Part shown: piece by piece, positions 1-8,054 of the stretch
Layout: the number at the start of each line of letters is the position of its first letter
Position numbering within the stretch: position 1 is the stretch's first letter
Assembly (NCBI GenBank): GCA_013388905.1
Contig: JACAEI010000039.1
Span: 1 to 64,000, forward strand
DNA: 64,000 nucleotides
Direction: 5' to 3'
DNA from: Candidatus Bathyarchaeota archaeon
GTDB lineage: Archaea > Thermoproteota > Bathyarchaeia > Bathyarchaeales > Bathycorpusculaceae
Notes under the pieces: generated by a model
Seen by the model: the letters and a program-made list of their open reading frames with translations, nothing else
Databases searched by the model: none
What the model was told of the DNA's origin: nothing
Translations under genes and position numbers: made by a program

Positions 1-1053
1 CTCGTTTGTGTAATACTAGATGACGCTTTCATGCGAGAAGGTGAACCTCAACATGTGGCTGAAGTCCTTTCCAAGCCACCTTTGAATGTTCCCACAAAAG
101 TGGTCAATGTCGGAGAACGTTTTCTACAAGCCATGAAAGGTTTACGTGATGCTGAAGAGAAACGTAAAATGTTCCGCGAAACCTTTTACCGTGTTTTAGG
201 CGAGACAGCTAAAAAAGAAGGCTGCAATGTTCTTGTGCAAGGCACGATTCGCGCGGATGTCATGGAAACTGTGGGCGGCGTAAAAACGCAGCACAATGTT
301 TTGGAGCAGATGGGCATAAATCCTATGGAACAATACGGCTTCAAGATTGTTGAGCCTCTTGTAACCTTATTTAAAGAGCAAGTTAGAACAGTGGCAAGAT
401 ACCTAAAATTGCCAAGCGAGCTTTCAGAACGGCAACCCTTTCCGGGACCCGGCTTATCAGTGCGCGTTGTAGGAGAAATTCGCCATGATAAGCTAGAAAC
501 ATTGAAAAAGGCTACAACAATTGCAGAACGCGAACTAGCACAGTATAAGCCTAGCCAATATTTCGCGGTTATTATTGACAATGAGGAAATTGATGAACCG
601 TCTGTGATGCTTCATATAAAGGAGAACGTAGCGCGCCTTCTTAACATTCCCTCAAGGAACGTCCACGTAAAAATTTTCAGAGATAAAGCCACAGGGGTTG
701 AAAGTGGAAAAAGGCGATATGGAGAAATAGTCGGCATAAAGGTTCAAACCATGAATGGCAAGATTCACCAAACAACTATTCAGAACCTAGTTGCGATTCA
801 GGCAAGAATAATTGCCGAAAAACCAGCTATTGCACGAGTCTTCTATGCGGTTAGGGATTTGGAAGAGAAAAAATCTTACGTTTTAGGCATACGATCTGTG
901 CAAACAAAAGACTTCTTAACAGCGCAAGTTTCAGAAATATCTTGGGCAACATTGAATAAAATAGGAGAAGAAACGCTTAATGTTTGTCCAGATGTGTCAA
1001 CAGTCTACTATGATGTTACCCCAAAGCCACCAGCAACTATCGAAATGGAATAG
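1..1053 (+). CDS. guaA: GMP synthase, ATP-pyrophosphatase subunit (5' end outside window)
   Basis: The reading frame is open from base 1, so the gene starts upstream of the window and the ATG at 31 is internal. The residues before it (LVCVILDDAF) fit the segment that follows the PP-loop in GuaA; the SGGVDS P-loop itself is off the window. Visible are QGTIRADVMET, the RQPFPGPGLSVR motif and the C-terminal dimerisation domain ending STVYYDVTPKPPATIEME, all typical of the family. The enzyme aminates XMP to GMP using ATP and ammonia from a glutaminase partner. In many archaea the two activities are separate subunits; the glutaminase is not in this window. Product very sure; subunit organisation inferred. 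Confidence 0.96.
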   Translation, partial: LVCVILDDAFMREGEPQHVAEVLSKPPLNVPTKVVNVGERFLQAMKGLRDAEEKRKMFRETFYRVLGETAKKEGCNVLVQGTIRADVMETVGGVKTQHNVLEQMGINPMEQYGFKIVEPLVTLFKEQVRTVARYLKLPSELSERQPFPGPGLSVRVVGEIRHDKLETLKKATTIAERELAQYKPSQYFAVIIDNEEIDEPSVMLHIKENVARLLNIPSRNVHVKIFRDKATGVESGKRRYGEIVGIKVQTMNGKIHQTTIQNLVAIQARIIAEKPAIARVFYAVRDLEEKKSYVLGIRSVQTKDFLTAQVSEISWATLNKIGEETLNVCPDVSTVYYDVTPKPPATIEME

Positions 1054-1105
1054 CACTCGAGAGGAAAGGTAATAAAGTCTCACGAATTTACGTTAATGAT
1101 GAACC

Positions 1106-1432
1106 ATGTTTCGCGTTAGAGTAAACAAAATCGAATCTATCCGAGATTTGGACGGTAACCTTGGCAAACGCATAGAACTAGTCGAAGAGCGCCAGATTCC
1201 ACGTTTTGTGGTTAAGCCTCAGACAGAGGAAGCCAAAGTGGTGCAAGACGTTTTTCAAGCTCTACAACAGCAGTTGCCCATTTTTCCAGCAAGAACAGAA
1301 TTTTCAATTCCAAAAATAATCTTGTTCCTGACTGAGCAAGAATATGAGAGTTTAAGCATAGAATTTGACGTAAACCAAATTTACGAAATAACGCTTGAGA
1401 ACCAGTCCATCAAGTTTAGGAAAACCGCATAA
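1106..1432 (+). CDS. Small conserved archaeal protein, Arcadin-1-like
   Basis: A 108-residue soluble protein beginning MFRVRVNKIESIRDLDG, with an ELVEERQIPRF segment. It is predicted to be mostly beta strand with one central helix, and has no signal peptide or membrane segment. Overall length and the N-terminal strand with ELVEE recall Arcadin-1, the small protein linked to crenactin in TACK archaea. That comparison is from memory and tentative; no crenactin gene is visible here. It lies 52 nt after guaA on the same strand and may be co-transcribed. Its last 17 nt overlap the convergent gene that follows. A profile search against the Arcadin_1 family would settle the name. Confidence 0.5.
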   Translation: MFRVRVNKIESIRDLDGNLGKRIELVEERQIPRFVVKPQTEEAKVVQDVFQALQQQLPIFPARTEFSIPKIILFLTEQEYESLSIEFDVNQIYEITLENQSIKFRKTA

Positions 1433-1751
1433 TCCTTTTCCTCATATATTTTAGCGCCGAATATCTCGGGTGAAAAGACAGCACAAACATCATACTTCTT
1501 AAAGCCGAATAAACCTCTTCTACAGAAGTATCTTCGCCCTTATCACAATAAATCGGAACCGGATCTTCCTCACCATTCTTATAATAAACATAAATAGACA
1601 CAACCTCCTCTTCACAAGTAACAACCTCAAAATTCAACCTCAACAATTTTGCAATCTTCTCCACTGCCCCACTCACAGAACTAAACCTTTTCTCGCAAGA
1701 GATAAGATCCGAAGCATAAACCAACAGTTTTCCATTAGAATTCTCCAGCAT
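1416..1751 (-). CDS. Hypothetical protein
   Basis: I do not recognise this protein. It is about 111 residues long, soluble, with an alternating beta/alpha pattern (KLLVYASDL, FEVVTCEEEVVSIYVYY) and a basic C-terminal tail (KYMRKRIMRFS). Two possible upstream starts exist (about 1772 and 1775). I chose the ATG at 1751 because AGGTGA lies 5 nt before it, a better ribosome site than those of the upstream codons. It converges on the Arcadin-1-like gene with a 17-nt overlap. It is divergent from the acylphosphatase gene across a short AT-rich promoter region. Coding status is likely from its length and composition. Confidence 0.5.
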   Translation of the reverse strand: MLENSNGKLLVYASDLISCEKRFSSVSGAVEKIAKLLRLNFEVVTCEEEVVSIYVYYKNGEEDPVPIYCDKGEDTSVEEVYSALRSMMFVLSFHPRYSALKYMRKRIMRFS

Positions 1752-1912
1752 ACACGTCACCTGAAAAATCATCACAGCCTAAAACATTTTTAAAACAAAT
1801 GCTGAAGCGACAAATCCAAACAGTGGAGAGAGATAAGTTAAAGTGAAAGCCAATAAAAACTAAACTTTCATAGGAACTGAAGTAAAATCCTGTATAAGTG
1901 GTGAATCCGTTT

Positions 1913-2200
1913 ATGATGGTTAGAGCCCGCGTACTCATAAGTGGCAGAGTGCAAGGTGTCTTCTTCCGGTCAGAGATGAGCTACGAAGCAGAAACGCGAG
2001 GCGTAAAAGGCTGGGTTTGCAATCTGCCAGATGGCAAAGTTGAAGCTGTCTTTGAAGGTGAAGAAAAAAGCGTAAAAGAACTCTTAGAATTCTGTCGACA
2101 TGGACCGCCTGGAGCTAAAGTAATAAAAGTAGATGTCACATGGGAGAATTATGCTGGCGAATTCAGAAGCTTTGAAATAAGATATGGATATAGCTCCTAA
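1913..2200 (+). CDS. acyP: Acylphosphatase
   Basis: Hydrolyses carboxyl-phosphate bonds of acyl phosphates. The conserved core is complete: ARVLISGRVQGVFFRSEM holds the phosphate-binding loop (GRVQGVFFR, with the catalytic Arg), and VKGWVCNLPDGKVEAVFEGE holds the catalytic Asn region and the second family signature. Length (about 95 aa) matches the usual 90-100. The frame extends to a GTG at 1898, but GGTGA about 9 nt before the ATG at 1913 favours the later start. It stands alone, divergent from the hypothetical gene on its left. Confidence 0.95.
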   Translation: MMVRARVLISGRVQGVFFRSEMSYEAETRGVKGWVCNLPDGKVEAVFEGEEKSVKELLEFCRHGPPGAKVIKVDVTWENYAGEFRSFEIRYGYSS

Positions 2201-2241
2201 TTCTACTAAAGTCCAAGTTTTGGTTCAATGTATATGTAAGA

Positions 2242-2257
2242 GAGGAGCAGTCTCCTC
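2242..2257. other. Short perfect hairpin between convergent genes
   Basis: GAGGAG and CTCCTC flank a 4-nt loop, giving a 6-bp stem between the ends of acyP and the minus-strand gene that follows. There is no T-run beside it, so a terminator role is unproven. It could protect 3' ends of either transcript. Confidence 0.3.
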
Positions 2258-2284
2258 AGGGAGCTAGAGTCAAATCAGAGATGT

Positions 2285-2695
2285 TTACGCCTTTTTTCTG
2301 GGCACTCTAAAGTGTGATGCTTTTCCTGCGCTTACGTATTCGCCGCCTATTCCACGCACGGCGGAGGCTATTTTGGCAAAGTTTTCTGAACCCAAAAACT
2401 GTCGGGGCCTAATTATTATATACTCTTCTTTTTCTTCAAAATTTAGAAGGCTTTCTAAATCTTCTGGAAGTGCCATCTTAATGTCTTCAACCGTCTGTAA
2501 TCTCTCTCCAGGTCTAGGTATAGTTGGCACTGGTGCCGGAGACGGCGTAACTGGTGGCTGAGGAAACTGCGAAACAGCCAAAGATTTCAATGATATGGAA
2601 ACCTGCCGCAAGTCTTCGGCGACACGATTCAAAACTACTAGCAACTCGTCAATTCTCTGCACGAGTCTCTCAAGATTCTTCTTCTCTTCAGTCAT
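2285..2695 (-). CDS. Conserved archaeal protein: coiled coil plus C-terminal globular domain
   Basis: About 136 residues. Three parts are visible: an N-terminal helix with heptad character (residues 1-45, LERLVQRIDELLVVLNRV), a proline-rich linker (PQPPVTPSPAPVPTIPRPG), and a C-terminal domain with LPEDLESLLNFEEKEEYIII and RPRQFLGSENFAKIASAV. The C-terminal part looks like a conserved small archaeal domain, but I cannot name it. The ATG at 2695 is preceded by GGAAGGAAGAAGACGT, a good ribosome site, so I prefer it to the TTG 18 nt upstream. It is divergent from rtcA, and the two share about 100 nt of promoter region. The helix-linker-domain plan suggests an oligomeric adaptor. Confidence 0.6.
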   Translation of the reverse strand: MTEEKKNLERLVQRIDELLVVLNRVAEDLRQVSISLKSLAVSQFPQPPVTPSPAPVPTIPRPGERLQTVEDIKMALPEDLESLLNFEEKEEYIIIRPRQFLGSENFAKIASAVRGIGGEYVSAGKASHFRVPRKKA

Positions 2696-2797
2696 ACGTC
2701 TTCTTCCTTCCAAATCCTTAATACTTTACGCACTTATTAAATTCTTTGTGATTATCTTCCCATAAACTGGAAACATAAAAAAAGGAAGTCCTCAGCC

Positions 2798-3835
2798 GTG
2801 ATTGAGATTGATGGAAGCCAAAAAAGCGGAAGCGGCACAATCCTCAGATTATCAATAGCCTTGGCCACAATAATAGGACAGCCATTTCACATCTACAACA
2901 TAAGGCAGAACCGACCGCAACCTGGGCTGCAACCTCAGCACTTGGAAGCAGTTCTAACAGCCGCAAGACTTTGCAACGCCGAGCTGCAAGGAGCAGAACT
3001 ACACTCACGCGAGCTATGGTTCAAGCCAAGAAAAATTAAGGGAGGAAAAGTTGAAGCAGAAATTGGCACTGCTGGAAGCATTCCAATGCTTCTTATGACC
3101 GTTTTGCCCATCTGCATTTTCTCAGAAAACACTGTACAGTTGCACATCTCAAAAGGTGGAACAGATGTTTCAAATTCTCCAACCATAAACTACATAAAAC
3201 ATGTGCTTTTTCCAACACTGAAACACATGGGAATAAATGCTACTCTAACAATTCACAGGTATGGTTATTATCCAAAAGGCATGGGCGAAGTGACAATAAA
3301 CGTAGAGCCAAGACAATCTATAACGCCTATACGTCTAGAAGATTTTGGCACAATAACATCCATAAGAGGCATGTCAGTCTGTACGTTCCTTGCCGATAGA
3401 AGGGTTGCTGATCGCCAAGCAAAAAAGGCAAACGACTATTTAAAAGAAGAAGGCTACATGGCAGACATCCAAATCGTGAATGACAGGTCAAACTCCTTAC
3501 AGAAAGGCAGTTCACTCGTTTTATGGGCTGAAACAAACACAAACGCAATTTTAGGAGCAGATGCCATCGGCGAACTCGGGAAAACAAGCGAAGCTGTTGG
3601 GCAGGAAGCGGCTGAAAAACTTTTTGCAGAAATTTCCGCTAAGCCCACTGTAGATGTGCATTTGGCTGACATGCTAATTCCCTACGTAGCCTTAGCAGGA
3701 GGTGAGTCCGCCTATCTAACGCGGACAATTTCAGAACATCTCGAAACAAACATCTGGCTTGCTGAAAAAATGCTAAAAGTAAAATTCAGCATTGCAAAAA
3801 TTGGTGGACTTTACAGGATTGAAAAAGTTGGCTAG
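2798..3835 (+). CDS. rtcA: RNA 3'-terminal phosphate cyclase
   Basis: Converts RNA 3'-phosphate ends to 2',3'-cyclic phosphates using ATP. Family features: IDGSQ at the N-terminus, NIRQNRPQPGLQPQHL, ELHSRELWFKP, IGTAGSIPMLLMTVLP, KGGTDVSNSPTINYI, and a C-terminal SEHLETNI whose His matches the adenylated catalytic histidine. Length (345 aa) is normal. It starts with GTG at 2798. Odd point: the glycine/glutamate loop usually reading GSQGEGGGQ is GSQKSGSGT here, so the conserved Glu is absent. The FAU-1 gene starts 2 nt after its stop, implying one transcript for two RNA-processing enzymes. Confidence 0.93.
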   Translation: MIEIDGSQKSGSGTILRLSIALATIIGQPFHIYNIRQNRPQPGLQPQHLEAVLTAARLCNAELQGAELHSRELWFKPRKIKGGKVEAEIGTAGSIPMLLMTVLPICIFSENTVQLHISKGGTDVSNSPTINYIKHVLFPTLKHMGINATLTIHRYGYYPKGMGEVTINVEPRQSITPIRLEDFGTITSIRGMSVCTFLADRRVADRQAKKANDYLKEEGYMADIQIVNDRSNSLQKGSSLVLWAETNTNAILGADAIGELGKTSEAVGQEAAEKLFAEISAKPTVDVHLADMLIPYVALAGGESAYLTRTISEHLETNIWLAEKMLKVKFSIAKIGGLYRIEKVG

Positions 3836-3837
3836 CC

Positions 3838-5238
3838 ATGAAAGCGAAGATTAGAGGAATATACACTACCGCTATAACAAAAGTGCTTCTGGAAAATGGC
3901 TTCGACATAATCCACCCATCTCTAACCATAAAGAAGAGATTTGGGCTTTCAGACAATTCGGCAGCGCCAGACCTTGAAATAAAAGACAGATTCGACCTGC
4001 AAGGAATAAGAGTTTTCGGAACATTCGACGCAGTCAACACTTTTCAGTCTATTTTGCAACGGGCATTTGATGACGTATTAACACGCAAATGGACTGTTAG
4101 CGTTGACGGAATATACAAAGGAAAACCTATCGAATCAGACGAATGCACGGTTTATGTTGACATAGGCAACGACATTATTGGGAGGCTCCCAAAACAAGAA
4201 TTTGCAACCATAGAAGAGAAGCCATTACTTGTTCAAGTTGAAAGAAAAAGAATAGGTGCAAAACAGCCAATTTTAACCACAAAACTGAAAATCGTTGGAA
4301 CACACGCTATTCTAGCACAAAACAGCAAAGTGGGCGTCAGCCTAAAAATCCGCGAGATAAACAAACGCACAGAACTTTATGCTTTAGGCAAACAACTTGC
4401 ACCAGATAAGTGGGGAATCATTTGGCGCGGATCCTCAGCTACACAACCTAAGGAAATATTAGAAAACGAAATAGCACAGCTTGTTGGAAAGGCTGAAATT
4501 TTAAACGAGAAAGCCAAAAATGCAAAGACTTCAGCGCTTTTAGTTGGAGGCTCATATTCTATGGATGTCGAGTTTCCATACTTGTCCAAACGAATCTTAG
4601 ACGGGTTAAGAGCCTCAGTTGCTCCAACTTTGGCTGGACATCATTTTTACAAAAGTTGCGGAGGACACGTTTCTGCAGCGTTGGAAATGGCTGAAAGGCT
4701 CTTGGAAGAAGGACAGAATCGCGATAAGGTTGAAAAATTGTTCAGAGAACAAGTCCTTTGCGAGTTTCCAGAAGAAGGTTCACTGGTGGATGTTGAACAT
4801 GTCAAACTGAGCGGAATCGTTTTCCACCTTGGACATGCAACAATAGAACACGTGGACAACGAACATATTAAGTATAGTAGAATAATTCACAGTGACGGCA
4901 TCTACGATGGTTTAAACGTTAAAAAGGAAGCAGACGATAGGGCAGAAAGCGAAACAAGGAAAGGCGATTGGTGTATAATAACGAAGTATTTTTCGAAGAA
5001 TGGCGAGTTGAAAGGAACGTATATAAACGTGAATACTCCCGTAGAGATTTATCCAAACGCCATACGCTATGTAGATTTAGAAGTTGATATCTGCATCTCG
5101 GTAGACGGCGCTGTGAAGATTTTAGACATGGAAAAACTTGAAAAAACCTTAGAAAGAGAGTTAGTAAGCAAAAAACTCTTCGAGACGATTAAAGAAAAAG
5201 TAAATGAAATTGCACAAGCCCCAACCAATACTGCTTAG
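3838..5238 (+). CDS. FAU-1 family RNA-binding protein / RNase E/G-like ribonuclease
   Basis: The 466-residue protein has the archaeal FAU-1 plan: an N-terminal RNase E/G-like region (MKAKIRGIYTTAITKVLLENGFDIIHPS) with an S1-like segment (VYVDIGNDIIGRLPKQE), and a C-terminal DUF402 domain (HSDGIYDGLNVKKEADDRAESET, TKYFSKNGELKGTYINVNTPVEIYPNAIRYVDLEVDI written here only in part). FAU-1 binds AU-rich RNA and has been linked to 5S rRNA maturation in Thermococcales. It begins 2 nt after rtcA, so the two are surely translated from one mRNA. Family assignment is confident; the substrate in this organism is unknown. Confidence 0.92.
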   Translation: MKAKIRGIYTTAITKVLLENGFDIIHPSLTIKKRFGLSDNSAAPDLEIKDRFDLQGIRVFGTFDAVNTFQSILQRAFDDVLTRKWTVSVDGIYKGKPIESDECTVYVDIGNDIIGRLPKQEFATIEEKPLLVQVERKRIGAKQPILTTKLKIVGTHAILAQNSKVGVSLKIREINKRTELYALGKQLAPDKWGIIWRGSSATQPKEILENEIAQLVGKAEILNEKAKNAKTSALLVGGSYSMDVEFPYLSKRILDGLRASVAPTLAGHHFYKSCGGHVSAALEMAERLLEEGQNRDKVEKLFREQVLCEFPEEGSLVDVEHVKLSGIVFHLGHATIEHVDNEHIKYSRIIHSDGIYDGLNVKKEADDRAESETRKGDWCIITKYFSKNGELKGTYINVNTPVEIYPNAIRYVDLEVDICISVDGAVKILDMEKLEKTLERELVSKKLFETIKEKVNEIAQAPTNTA

Positions 5239-5250
5239 AGAGTAGCAAAA

Positions 5251-5373
5251 ATGGCGGATACAGCACGCAAGAAACTCGTTCAGAAATATTACTTGGAAAG
5301 GGCAAAAGATTACAATATAGGCAACAGCGAATTAACCCTATTTTATACGTTAATCACAGCAGTAAAAGAATGA
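5251..5373 (+). CDS. Candidate small protein of 40 residues
   Basis: An ATG at 5251 opens a 40-codon frame ending at TGA 5373. It begins MADTARKKLVQKYYLERAKD and continues with a likely helical SELTLFYTLITAV. AGAGAG lies 6-8 nt before the ATG. It sits in the 148-nt gap between FAU-1 and trm5, 12 nt after one and 13 nt before the other, as expected of a gene in an operon. Composition is protein-like (Lys/Glu/Leu/Tyr-rich) rather than random. I do not recognise it. It could also be a chance frame. Confidence 0.42.
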   Translation: MADTARKKLVQKYYLERAKDYNIGNSELTLFYTLITAVKE

Positions 5374-5386
5374 AATCTGGGATTCA

Positions 5387-6454
5387 ATGCCCAAAAAGTC
5401 CGTATGCATCAAAATTCCGAAAATTAACGGCGAAAAAGCCATAACTCTAGCTAACAAAACGAAGTTACTCAACAAAGAATTGGAAATCAAAAGAAACGAA
5501 ACGTTTCTATATATTCCGCTCATACATTCGCCATCACAAAACGAATTAACAACACTTAAAGAACAAATTCCAGATTTTACGATTTTAACCAGCAACTTTT
5601 CAGAAAAGAGACATACAAAAACATTTGTCGAGTTGCTAGAGAATAAGCTTCCTCCGCATTTATTAGCCAGCTTGCCGCGTGCTTTAGATTTTGTAGGCGA
5701 CATAGCCATAGTTGAAGTCCCGCCCGAACTCGACACTTACAAAGACGTTATTGGCAATGCAATTTTAAAGACGCATAAAAGCATTCGAACAGTGCTTGCT
5801 AAAGCAGGTGCTGTCAGCGGACCTTATCGCCTAAGAGAATTCCATGTAGTAGCTGGAGAACCCAAAACAAAAACAATTCATAAAGAATATGGTTGCCAAT
5901 ACTACGTGGACCTTGCAAAAGCCTACTTTTCTCCACGCCTATCATACGAACATAATAGATTGGCATCTTTAGTCAGAAACGGTGAAATAATCCTAGATTT
6001 ATTTGCTGGCGTAGGTCCATTTGCAATTTTAATTGCAAAAACTCGTTCAAACGCCAAAGTTTACGCTGTAGATGCGAACCCAGACGCAATCAATTTTCTA
6101 AAGAAAAATATCAGACTAAACAAGGTCGGGAACAAGGTATATCCGATTTTGGGTGACGCAAGGCATGTCGTAGACAAAAAGCTTTTTGGAGTTGTAGATC
6201 GTGTGATTATGAATTTGCCAGAAAAAGCTCTGGAATTTGTGGATGCTGCATGCAAGGCATTGAAACCAACTGGCGGAATAGTACATTTTTACAGTTTTGT
6301 TAGTGCCTCTAACTCGTTCGAAAACATGAAACAAAAATTTGATGACACTGTTGAAAAGTCTGGAAGAAAAGTAGAGCAAATACTCTTCTCCAAACTTGTT
6401 CGCGCCACTGCACCATACGAGTGGCAAGCCGTTTTAGACGCTAAAATACTTTAG
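5387..6454 (+). CDS. trm5: tRNA (guanine37-N1)-methyltransferase Trm5
   Basis: Methylates N1 of G37 next to the anticodon, preventing frameshifting. An N-terminal D1-like domain (residues 1-85) is followed by a linker domain and a class I SAM methyltransferase domain: REFHVVAGEPKTKTIHKEYGC, YYVDLAKAYFSPRLSYEH, motif I ILDLFAGVGPFAI, an acidic VYAVDANPDAI loop, and the catalytic MNLPEKALEF motif (NLP). Length 355 aa is normal for aTrm5. It follows FAU-1 and the small frame on one strand. Its end overlaps the convergent DUF371 gene by 4 nt. Confidence 0.95.
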   Translation: MPKKSVCIKIPKINGEKAITLANKTKLLNKELEIKRNETFLYIPLIHSPSQNELTTLKEQIPDFTILTSNFSEKRHTKTFVELLENKLPPHLLASLPRALDFVGDIAIVEVPPELDTYKDVIGNAILKTHKSIRTVLAKAGAVSGPYRLREFHVVAGEPKTKTIHKEYGCQYYVDLAKAYFSPRLSYEHNRLASLVRNGEIILDLFAGVGPFAILIAKTRSNAKVYAVDANPDAINFLKKNIRLNKVGNKVYPILGDARHVVDKKLFGVVDRVIMNLPEKALEFVDAACKALKPTGGIVHFYSFVSASNSFENMKQKFDDTVEKSGRKVEQILFSKLVRATAPYEWQAVLDAKIL

Positions 6455-6876
6455 ACTCTCACTGTTAAAGTAATTTTCACTTTCTGTTTCGGGTTCTTCA
6501 ATTTCTCCACAAGATTCCTTGACAAGTCATAAGCCGCCTTATCTGCTCCAATTGCCAACGTTCGGCTGCAAACATAATCGCTTTTTCTTACAACCATATC
6601 CTTAGGATGTGTCAAAATCAATTTTGGTCTTCCCAATGCGTTAACCATTTCCAAAATGCCTCCACCTTCAATTGAGATGGTGATTTTCGCGTTTTTCCTG
6701 CATAGAATCTTCTTAAATTTTGGATTTAAATCTGCTAAGGCTTTGTCAGCAGCAACTGCAATGATACAGTCGCCTCGTTTTGACAATTGGGTCTCTTTTG
6801 TGATTGCAAGTGTTGTTTTATGAGTGGCTAGGATGTTTTTATGTCCAAAAGCAAGTATGGCTTCAGTTATTTCCAT
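6451..6876 (-). CDS. DUF371 family archaeal protein
   Basis: The sequence fits the archaeal DUF371 family: MEITEAILAFGHKNILATHKTT near the start, TKETQLSKRGDCIIAVAADKAL, IEGGGILEMVNALGRPKLILTHPKDMVVRKSDYVCSRTL (given in part) and a C-terminal KVKITLTV strand. Function is unknown. AAAGGC lies at good distance before the ATG at 6876; a GTG 6 nt further upstream is the alternative. It begins 12 nt after the stop of the winged-helix/S-layer gene and is probably co-transcribed with it. Its end overlaps trm5 by 4 nt. Confidence 0.85.
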   Translation of the reverse strand: MEITEAILAFGHKNILATHKTTLAITKETQLSKRGDCIIAVAADKALADLNPKFKKILCRKNAKITISIEGGGILEMVNALGRPKLILTHPKDMVVRKSDYVCSRTLAIGADKAAYDLSRNLVEKLKNPKQKVKITLTVRV

Positions 6877-6888
6877 AAACACAGCCTT

Positions 6889-7854
6889 TTATTCGATGAT
6901 TTCTATTGAGTCAACTTTTCCGTCGCCATCTAAATCGAATCCCTGTATAACTGTTGCAAATGTGTCTTCGCCATTATACCTCTTCAAGGTTTTCTTCCAA
7001 AAGTTTGTCAAGGCTAACACGCACGCTTTAGTGCCCACTGCTTTATTTCCAGCCAAAACTATTACTCGCTTGGTTTTGTCCCAAGGATTCACGATTTTCG
7101 CTACTAATCCTACAGCATCTGCAGTATAAACATTTGAAGTTTTTCTGGAGACTAGACCACCAAACAAAAAGCCTTCCTCGGAAGACCTCATATTAAACCT
7201 TATTGGCAGATACTCGTTCAATTCCTGTGTAAGCAAGTTTGTTCCTGGTCCACCCACAAGAATTAAGTTGTTTCCCTCTTCTTTTTCAGCTTTCACGTCA
7301 ACATCAAGCTTTATGGCGAATTCTTCAGGCACTTTAGTGAACTGTCCCAAAAAGAATGTTAAATGCGAAGCGTAATGTCCATCTCTGGCGCTTGTTTTGA
7401 ATGGCCCGTGAGGCGTTGGACTGCCGACAACGATTTTTCCATCGAAAGCATCGTCCTTTTTTATAAATTCTTTGAAAAAGTTTCTGATTTGCTCACTCAC
7501 GGCTATAAGCGGAAGCTTATGGATTGGTTTGTATCCTTGTGGAAGTTCTATTCCGAAAGCAGGCGAAACAGTTTTGTAGTATTTCGCTGTTGCTCCCTTC
7601 TTTTCTTCTTCTTTAGCGATGGTTATGGCTCCTGCTTTTGCGAGTTTTCTTATGTGGTAATAGACTTTCTGCTCGTGAACTCCCAACTTTTTTGCTATTT
7701 CTAATGGATACATTTCTTTCTCGTAGAGCATTGTCAAAATCTTCCAGCTAAGCTTATTCAAAACTGTCTTAAGCTTAGGCGGTTCTTCAACAATCGCTAT
7801 TTCCTTTACCTTTTGTATTTTGTTTTCTTCCTGAAGCAGTAGTTTCTTTTTCAT
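6889..7854 (-). CDS. Winged-helix DNA-binding domain fused to S-layer-like C-terminal domain
   Basis: Residues about 30-85 form an ArsR-type winged helix (LSWKILTMLYEKEMYPLEIAKKLGVHEQKVYYHIRKL). The rest (about 95-321) resembles the C-terminal region of archaeal S-layer proteins: KIVVGSPTPHGPFKTSARDG, NLILVGGPGTNLLTQELNEYLPI, RVIVLAGNKAVGTKACVLAL, and an Asp-rich DLDGDGKVDSIEI near the end. There is no signal peptide or membrane helix, so this is a cytoplasmic protein with a domain normally found outside the cell. It is divergent from glmS; a near-perfect 24-bp palindrome in the shared region could be its operator. An envelope-related regulator is my inference. Domain names are from pattern memory. 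Confidence 0.75.
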   Translation of the reverse strand: MKKKLLLQEENKIQKVKEIAIVEEPPKLKTVLNKLSWKILTMLYEKEMYPLEIAKKLGVHEQKVYYHIRKLAKAGAITIAKEEEKKGATAKYYKTVSPAFGIELPQGYKPIHKLPLIAVSEQIRNFFKEFIKKDDAFDGKIVVGSPTPHGPFKTSARDGHYASHLTFFLGQFTKVPEEFAIKLDVDVKAEKEEGNNLILVGGPGTNLLTQELNEYLPIRFNMRSSEEGFLFGGLVSRKTSNVYTADAVGLVAKIVNPWDKTKRVIVLAGNKAVGTKACVLALTNFWKKTLKRYNGEDTFATVIQGFDLDGDGKVDSIEIIE

Positions 7855-7880
7855 GGCTTTTCATATGCATAAAATCAAAT

Positions 7881-7904
7881 CCATTATAAAAATTTTTATT
7901 ATGG
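7881..7904. promoter_or_regulatory. Near-perfect 24-bp palindrome, candidate operator
   Basis: CCAT-t-ATAAAAATTTTTAT-t-ATGG reads the same on both strands except for one symmetric position per arm. It lies 27 nt upstream of the winged-helix/S-layer gene and about 150 nt upstream of glmS, and overlaps TATA-like sequence on both strands. Dimeric ArsR-type proteins usually bind such symmetric sites, so autoregulation is plausible. Confidence 0.5.
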
Positions 7905-8054
7905 TAAACGAACAAACTCTTTGAACTTTGCTCATTTTGATGAAAATCATTTTAACAATTTTTTAGAGTAGAAATTTTTCTCTTAAGAAAGCTTATTACT
8001 AACGTGGAAGCTTGAATAAAGCCGCAAAAGTGAAAATGACAATGAGGCTTTAGA

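Noticed and set aside
8000-8054. Riboswitch or ribozyme before glmS
   Set aside because: The leader is short and shows no glmS ribozyme-like pairing; that element is known from bacteria only.
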